Source of the DNA: Crossiella sp. SN42
Lineage (GTDB): Bacteria > Actinomycetota > Actinomycetes > Mycobacteriales > Pseudonocardiaceae
Reading direction: 5' to 3'
DNA: 64,000 nt
Assembly (NCBI RefSeq): GCF_023897065.1
Contig: NZ_JAMHIV010000027.1
Location: forward strand, 1-64,000
Shown: positions 59,599 through 64,000 of the stretch, one piece after another
How positions within the stretch are numbered: position 1 is the first letter of the stretch
Layout of the letters: each line of letters starts with the position of its first letter
Program-made: the position numbers and the translations under genes
Notes under the pieces: generated by a model
Database searches by the model: none
What the model saw: only the letters and a program-made list of their open reading frames with translations
What the model was told of the DNA's origin: nothing

Positions 59599-61926
59599 AT
59601 GGGTCTTGGCAACGGTGAGCTTGTGCCACTCGGTTCCGGCTTCGACACGGTGCGCCGCGGATACGACCGCGGACAGGTGGAGGAACACCTGGAGCGGCTG
59701 GACGCCGATCTCCGCATCCTGGCTGCTGATCGGGACGCCGCGGTCTCCCAGGCCGCGGACTTGGCGCGGCAGCTCGAGGCCAAGCGCATGGAGGTCGAGG
59801 ACCTCAAGGGCTCGGTCGACCGGCTGTCCAAGCCGCCGACCACCCTGGAGGGCCTGAGCGAGCGCCTCCAGCGGATGCTCAAGCTGGCCCAGGACGAGGC
59901 GCACGAGACCCGCGCCCGCGCCGAGGAGGAGGCGGCCAGGACCCAGGCCGACGCCGAGAAGGCCGCCGCCGGGCTCCGCCGCAGGTACGAGCAGCTGATC
60001 GCCGAGCTGGACGCGCGCCGGGTGCAGATGGAGGCCGAGCACCAGAAGGTGCTGGCCGACGCGCGCGCCGAGGCCGAGCGGATGGTCGCCGAGGCCGAGG
60101 CCAAGATCGCCAAGCTGGACGCCGACTCGCTCGCGGTGCGCACCAAGGTGGAGGAGGACTTCGAGATCGCGATGTCCTCCCGCCGCACCGAGTCGATGCG
60201 CGGGCTGGCCGAGCAGGAGGCCAAGAGCAAGGCCGAGGCCGAGCGCCGGGTGCGGGAGGCCACCGAGGAGGCCACCAAGCGGCTCACCGAGGCGACCGCG
60301 GAGGCCAACCGCCGGTTGTTCGAGGCGACCGAGGAAGCCACCAAGCGCCGCAACGACGCGATCAACGAGTCGACCACCATGGTCCGCGAGGCCACCGCCG
60401 AGGCGGAGAAGCGCAGGGCGGACGCGCTGGAGCAGTCCACCACGATGGTCCGCGAGGCCACCGAGGAAGCCGCCAAGCGCAGGGCCGATGCCAAGGCCGA
60501 GGCCGAGCGGATGGTCCGCGAGGCCACCGACGAGGCGAACAAGCGGGTCGCCGAGGCCACGGCCGAGGCCGAGAAGCGCCGCGCCGACGCCCTCGAGCAG
60601 TCCACCACCATGGTCCGCGAAGCCACCGAGGAGGCAGCCAAGCGGCGCGCCGAGGCCAAGGCCGAGGCGGAGAAGCTGGTCAAGGACGCCACCGACGAGG
60701 CGGAGAAGCGCCGCGCCGACGCGCTGGAGCAGTCCACCACGATGGTCCGCGAGGCCACCGAGGAAGCCGCCAAGCGCAGGGCGGACGCCCTTGAGGAGTC
60801 CACCACCATGGTCCGCGAGGCCACGGAGAAGGCCGAGCGCCTGCTCCGCGAGGCCACCGAGGAGGCCGAGGAGCGCCTGACCACGGCGACCAGGGAGTCG
60901 ACCAGGCGGGTCGAGTACGCGACCAAGCGGGTCGAGCTGCTGCGCGCGCTGCGCGGCCGGGTGACCGGGCAGCTGACCACGATGCAGGCCGAGCTGAAGG
61001 CCATGCACTCGGAGATGGAGGCCATCCACGGCCTGTTCGTGGACGCCACCCCGCTGCTGGCCGAGGGCGACGACGAGAACCTGATCCTGGACCAGCCGGT
61101 GCTCCCCGAGCCGGAGCCCAAGCCGAAGGCCGAGGCCAAGCCCGAGCCGAAGGCGGAGACGCCCGCCGAGGACCAGCCGGAGACCCCGAAGCCGCAGGCC
61201 CAGCCCACCGCCACCCCGGCGAACCAGGCCGCCCCGGGCAACGCCGCACCGGGCAGCCAGCCAGCGGCCCCGGCGAACCAGCCCGCGCCCGGCAACCAGC
61301 CGACCACCGCGGTCAGGCAGCCGGTCGCGCAGGGCGGCCAGCCCGCCCAGGGCAACCAGCCCGCCCAGGGCAACCAGCCCGCCGTCCAGGGCAAGCAGCC
61401 CGTCGCGCAGGGCAACCAGCCCGCCGGTCCGCAGGGCCAGCCACCGGTCTCCCCCGCCGGAGTCGCGCCGGGCGCTCGCCCGCAGCACGCACCGGCCCAG
61501 GGTCAGCGCCAGCCCGCGCCGCAGAACGCGAGCCAGGGCCGCCCGGCCCAGAACGGTCCGGCGCAGCACAATCCGGCCCAGAACGGTCCGGCCCAGAACA
61601 ATCCGGCGCAGGGCGGCCAGCCCGGCTCGCCGCAGGCTCCCGCCGACCCGGCCCGCACCACCGCGATCCAGCCGCCCAAGGGCAACCCGGCCAAGCGGAC
61701 CCCGAACGTCCAGGCGCAGAACCCCGCCTCCCAGCCGCAGCAGCCGCCCGCCCGGCGGGGCCCGCAGGCGCCGCATCCGCAGCGGCAGCCCGCGGGACAG
61801 CGGCCGAACCTCGATCCGCCGACCACCGCGCTGAAGAAGCCCCCGGCCCAGCCCCAGTCCGATCTGGACGGTCCGACCAAGCAGCTGCGCAAGCCCTCCG
61901 GCCCGCAGAACCCGCCCCGCCGCTGA
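59599..61926 (+). CDS. DivIVA-like long coiled-coil protein with Pro/Gln-rich tail
   Basis: The 775-residue protein begins with a DivIVA-like segment (PLGSGFDTVRRGYDRGQVEE), continues as an Ala/Glu/Arg coiled coil to about 465, and ends in a disordered tail rich in GNQPAQ repeats. In the coil, the 22-residue unit STTMVREATEEAAKRRADAL recurs at spacings of 22, 55, 44 and 22 residues, all multiples of 11, so it is a hendecad coiled coil. It resembles the Scy/FilP-type cytoskeletal scaffolds that organise polar growth in filamentous actinomycetes. The tail has TTAVRQP, TTAIQPP, TTALKKP and TKQLRKP. It stands alone. Confidence 0.8.
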   Translation: MGLGNGELVPLGSGFDTVRRGYDRGQVEEHLERLDADLRILAADRDAAVSQAADLARQLEAKRMEVEDLKGSVDRLSKPPTTLEGLSERLQRMLKLAQDEAHETRARAEEEAARTQADAEKAAAGLRRRYEQLIAELDARRVQMEAEHQKVLADARAEAERMVAEAEAKIAKLDADSLAVRTKVEEDFEIAMSSRRTESMRGLAEQEAKSKAEAERRVREATEEATKRLTEATAEANRRLFEATEEATKRRNDAINESTTMVREATAEAEKRRADALEQSTTMVREATEEAAKRRADAKAEAERMVREATDEANKRVAEATAEAEKRRADALEQSTTMVREATEEAAKRRAEAKAEAEKLVKDATDEAEKRRADALEQSTTMVREATEEAAKRRADALEESTTMVREATEKAERLLREATEEAEERLTTATRESTRRVEYATKRVELLRALRGRVTGQLTTMQAELKAMHSEMEAIHGLFVDATPLLAEGDDENLILDQPVLPEPEPKPKAEAKPEPKAETPAEDQPETPKPQAQPTATPANQAAPGNAAPGSQPAAPANQPAPGNQPTTAVRQPVAQGGQPAQGNQPAQGNQPAVQGKQPVAQGNQPAGPQGQPPVSPAGVAPGARPQHAPAQGQRQPAPQNASQGRPAQNGPAQHNPAQNGPAQNNPAQGGQPGSPQAPADPARTTAIQPPKGNPAKRTPNVQAQNPASQPQQPPARRGPQAPHPQRQPAGQRPNLDPPTTALKKPPAQPQSDLDGPTKQLRKPSGPQNPPRR

Positions 61927-61951
61927 CTAGAGGTCAGGCACAGCGCAGAGG

Positions 61952-62323
61952 TCAGGCGCAGCCGTGCGGGTTGTCGATCACGTATCGCCACCACCCGTCC
62001 GGCCCGCGCCGCGCCACATCGGTGGCCGTGCCGCTGATGCCGGCCCCGCGGATCTCCCAGTCGACGATCAGCAGTGCCAGGTCGTCGACGACGTAGGTGT
62101 GCCGGGGCCGGACCTCGATGGGATGGCCGAGGGCTTGCAGCCGGGCGTTGGCGGCCAGGCGGTCCTGGCCGGTGACCGGGTTGCCGGGCTGGGGAGCGAG
62201 CAGGCCGCCGGGCTCGTAGACCTGTTCCACGGCGGCCGGGTCGCCGGTGTTGAAGGCGGCGGCGAAGACGTGCGGGTGCTGGCCGGGATCGGTGGTCAGC
62301 CGCACACTGGTGTTGTGGTCCAT
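61952..62323 (-). CDS. NTF2-like/SnoaL-type small protein
   Basis: The 123-residue protein has the NTF2-like pattern FAAAFNTGDPAAVEQVYEPG, PVTGQDRLAANARLQAL and LALLIVDWEIRGAGISGTAT with a C-terminal WWRYVIDNPHG. Many such proteins (YybH/SgcJ-like) are stress- or detoxification-related with unclear substrates. ATG 62323 is only 24 bases from the divergent HxlR gene, so that regulator probably controls it. Confidence 0.85.
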   Translation of the reverse strand: MDHNTSVRLTTDPGQHPHVFAAAFNTGDPAAVEQVYEPGGLLAPQPGNPVTGQDRLAANARLQALGHPIEVRPRHTYVVDDLALLIVDWEIRGAGISGTATDVARRGPDGWWRYVIDNPHGCA

Positions 62324-62347
62324 GCCGACACCCAAGAGCCCCGCGAC

Positions 62348-62752
62348 GTGGGTCACCAAACGGAAACCCCCGGCTGGGACGCCGAACTGGTCCCGGACGA
62401 GCGGGGCCGCACCGACCGGCCGGAGCCGGACTGCCCGGTCGAGGTGGCCCTGGCCGCGATCGCCGGGCGGTGGACGACGCTGGTGCTGCGCGAGCTGATG
62501 CACGGTCCGCGCGGCTTCTCCGAGCTGCGGGCCGCGCTGCCCACGCTCAGCGCCAAGATCCTCACCGAGCGGCTGCACGAGCTGACCGCCCGCGGCCTGG
62601 CGCACCGCGAGCAGGTCAACGCCTTCCCGCCCCGGGTCAGCTACCGGCTCACCGAGGCGGGGCTGGCGCTGCGGCCGCTGCTGATCTCCCTCTACGACAC
62701 CGGGGCCGCGCTCATCCGCTCGCGCGCAGGAACTCCAGCACCGCCGCGCTGA
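62348..62752 (+). CDS. HxlR family transcriptional regulator
   Basis: The 134-residue winged-helix protein has the family motifs CPVEVALAAIAGRWTTLVLR, ELMHGPRGFSELRAALPTLS, KILTERLHELTARGLAHREQ and RVSYRLTEAGLALRPLLISL. The single cysteine (DCPVEV) sits where HxlR/YodB-type sensors of electrophiles or quinones have theirs. GTG 62348 is the likely start, facing the NTF2-like gene. The end overlaps the convergent hydrolase by 41 bases. Confidence 0.9.
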   Translation: MGHQTETPGWDAELVPDERGRTDRPEPDCPVEVALAAIAGRWTTLVLRELMHGPRGFSELRAALPTLSAKILTERLHELTARGLAHREQVNAFPPRVSYRLTEAGLALRPLLISLYDTGAALIRSRAGTPAPPR

Positions 62753-63476
62753 ACTCCTCGGGCACCTCCAGCGGCGGCAGGTGGCCGCTGCCGGGCAGTT
62801 GCACCAGGCGGGAGGAGGGCACCAGTCCGGCCATGGCCGCGGCCAGCGCGGGCGGGATCAGCGCGTCCTCCCGGCCGGTGATGACCAGGGTCGGCACGGT
62901 CACCGCGGCCAGGGTGGCGGTGGAGTCCGGCCGGGCCGCCATCGCCCGCTGCGCCCAGCTGATCCCCTCGGCGGACTGGGCCGCGACCAGCTCGCGCACC
63001 GCGGCGACCACCTTGGGTCGTTCGGCGTGCGTGTACTGGCCGAGCAGGCCCTCGACCACGGTGCCCGGCAGCCAGTCCACGCCCTCGGCCTCGATCCGGG
63101 CGACCATGGCCAGCCGGTTGGCCCGCTGTTCCGGGGTGTCCGCGACCGCCTTGGTGTCGGCCAGCACCAGCCCGGACACCCGCTCCGGCGCCAGCCGCAG
63201 CAGCGCCATGGCCACGTAGCCGCCCATCGAGCAGCCACCCAGCACGACCCGGTCCAGACCCAGCTCGTCCAGCAGCGCGAGCACGTCCCTGGCGACCACG
63301 TCCAGGTCCGGCGGTTCCGCGCCGAGCGGGGTGCGGCCGAGGCCGCGCTGGTCCGGGGTGATCACCCTGGCGTGTTCGGCCAAGGTCCGGCGCACCGGGT
63401 CCCACATGCGCGAGTCCAGCGGAAACGCGTGCAGCAGCACCAGCGGGCGGCCAAATCCAGTGTCGTTGACGGGCAC
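62712..63476 (-). CDS. Alpha/beta hydrolase
   Basis: The 254-residue protein has the nucleophile elbow GGCSMGGYVAMALLRL (Ser), an oxyanion-region HAFPLDSRMWDPV, an acid in VITGREDALIPP and His in LPGSGHLPPLEVPEEF. It is in the general fold-family of esterases, haloperoxidase-like and lactonase-type hydrolases; substrate unknown. Cytosolic. It is divergent from the kinase-like gene with 20 bases between starts. Confidence 0.9.
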   Translation of the reverse strand: MPVNDTGFGRPLVLLHAFPLDSRMWDPVRRTLAEHARVITPDQRGLGRTPLGAEPPDLDVVARDVLALLDELGLDRVVLGGCSMGGYVAMALLRLAPERVSGLVLADTKAVADTPEQRANRLAMVARIEAEGVDWLPGTVVEGLLGQYTHAERPKVVAAVRELVAAQSAEGISWAQRAMAARPDSTATLAAVTVPTLVITGREDALIPPALAAAMAGLVPSSRLVQLPGSGHLPPLEVPEEFSAAVLEFLRASG

Positions 63477-63496
63477 GGGTTCCTATCCTGCCCGCT

Positions 63497-64000
63497 GTGA
63501 CCACGCCACGCCTGATCGTGCTGACCGGGATCTCCGCCGCCGGGAAGACCACCGTGGGCAGACTGCTGGCCGAGTCCTTCCCGCGCGGCGCGTTCGTCGA
63601 GGGCGACCAGGTGCGCGAGATGGTGCGCACCGGGCGGGTGGACATGAGCCCCGACCCCGGTCCGGACGCGCTGGACCAGCTGCGGCTGCGCTACCGGCAG
63701 GCCGCGGCGCTGGCCGACTCCTTCGTCGCCACCGGGTTCACCGCGGTGGTCGAGGACGTGATCATCGGGGCGGAGCTGCGCACCTTCCTGGCCGCGGTGC
63801 GCTCCCCGCTGGTGCACCTGGTGGTGCTCGCGCCGGAGACCACCGCGGTCGGCGCGCGGGAGACCGGGCGGGACAAGACCGGCTACGGCGGCGAGTGGAC
63901 CGTGGACGTGCTGGACCGGATCTTCCGCGAGCAGACGCCCCGGCTCGGGCTGTGGCTGGACTCCTCCGGCCAGACCCCGGCGGAGACGGTGCGGGAGATC
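63497..64000 (+). CDS. P-loop kinase/phosphotransferase, 3' end beyond window
   Basis: The first 168 residues are visible. They include Walker A LTGISAAGKTTVGRLLAESF, GAFVEGDQVREMVRTGRVDM, and FTAVVEDVIIGAELRTFLAA, as in chloramphenicol-phosphotransferase-like or AAA-type small kinases that phosphorylate a hydroxyl of a small molecule. RETGRDKTGYGGEW may be the lid. The GTG start has no strong ribosome site. Cut by the window end. Confidence 0.8.
   Translation, partial: MTTPRLIVLTGISAAGKTTVGRLLAESFPRGAFVEGDQVREMVRTGRVDMSPDPGPDALDQLRLRYRQAAALADSFVATGFTAVVEDVIIGAELRTFLAAVRSPLVHLVVLAPETTAVGARETGRDKTGYGGEWTVDVLDRIFREQTPRLGLWLDSSGQTPAETVREI

Noticed and set aside
58092-61415. Minus-strand open frame of 1107 codons opposite ccr and the coiled-coil gene
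   Set aside because: Ser/Ala low-complexity mirror of the hendecad repeat; spans two genes and their terminator.

Overview
The window is high-GC actinomycete chromosome: GTG and TTG starts, ATGA/GTGA gene overlaps, two AfsR-type regulators, and a GlgE-pathway cluster together with isobutyryl-CoA mutase and crotonyl-CoA carboxylase/reductase. The mix suggests the Pseudonocardiaceae (Crossiella/Saccharothrix/Kutzneria-like), but nothing in the sequence fixes the genus. No rRNA, tRNA, CRISPR array, prophage or recognisable biosynthetic core gene was seen.

Layout. (1) 0.1-10.4 kb: alpha-glucan metabolism, with glgP divergent from the coupled glgE-treS-mak-glgB set that turns trehalose via maltose-1-phosphate into branched alpha-glucan. 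(2) 10.4-22.3 kb: a patchy accessory stretch with C-rich and G-rich low-complexity spacers, a transglutaminase-like protein, an apparently intact ISL3-type insertion sequence with 8-bp target duplication, a YdbC-like protein, a heptamer tandem repeat, a TetR/FAD-monooxygenase divergent pair with a clear operator, and two paralogous lipoprotein zinc metallopeptidases. (3) 21.3-30.9 kb: thioredoxin-TPR co-chaperone, YqcI/YcgG-family protein, icmA with an operator around its -10, thiamine-binding protein, MarR, an AfsR-like regulator and a gamma-family PLP lyase. (4) 31.0-34.1 kb: sugar ABC importer (MalEFG type). (5) 34.1-38.6 kb: an ABC-2 permease with an ATPase-like protein that has lost every catalytic motif, divergent from a second AfsR-like regulator. 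(6) 38.8-39.7 kb: a secreted DUF11-like protein followed by a complex repeat region whose core is repeated at position 1. (7) 39.7-48.1 kb: mannoside module: secreted GH92 alpha-mannosidase, LacI regulator, ManA and a monosaccharide ABC importer. (8) 48.1-64 kb: small membrane proteins, LtrA, a Phd/RelE toxin-antitoxin pair, an internally deleted ATP-grasp pseudogene, meaB, thiolase, methylmalonyl-CoA epimerase, a penicillin-acylase-family enzyme, TetR/SPW proteins, ccr, a large DivIVA-like coiled-coil protein, an HxlR/NTF2 divergent pair, a hydrolase and a truncated P-loop kinase.

How they fit together. The LacI-type palindrome TGACAACGTTGTC(A/C) lies before the regulator, before GH92 and, 12 kb away, before the MalEFG-type importer, which suggests one oligosaccharide regulon (cleavage outside the cell, two importers, ManA inside). 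icmA, meaB, epimerase, thiolase and ccr interconvert C4 and C3 acyl-CoAs (acetoacetyl-, crotonyl-, butyryl/isobutyryl-, methylmalonyl-CoA), often linked to extender-unit supply and assimilation. The best candidates for something undescribed are the pseudo-ATPase/permease pair, the dispersed 3'-end repeat, and the hendecad coiled-coil protein with repeated threonine motifs in its tail.
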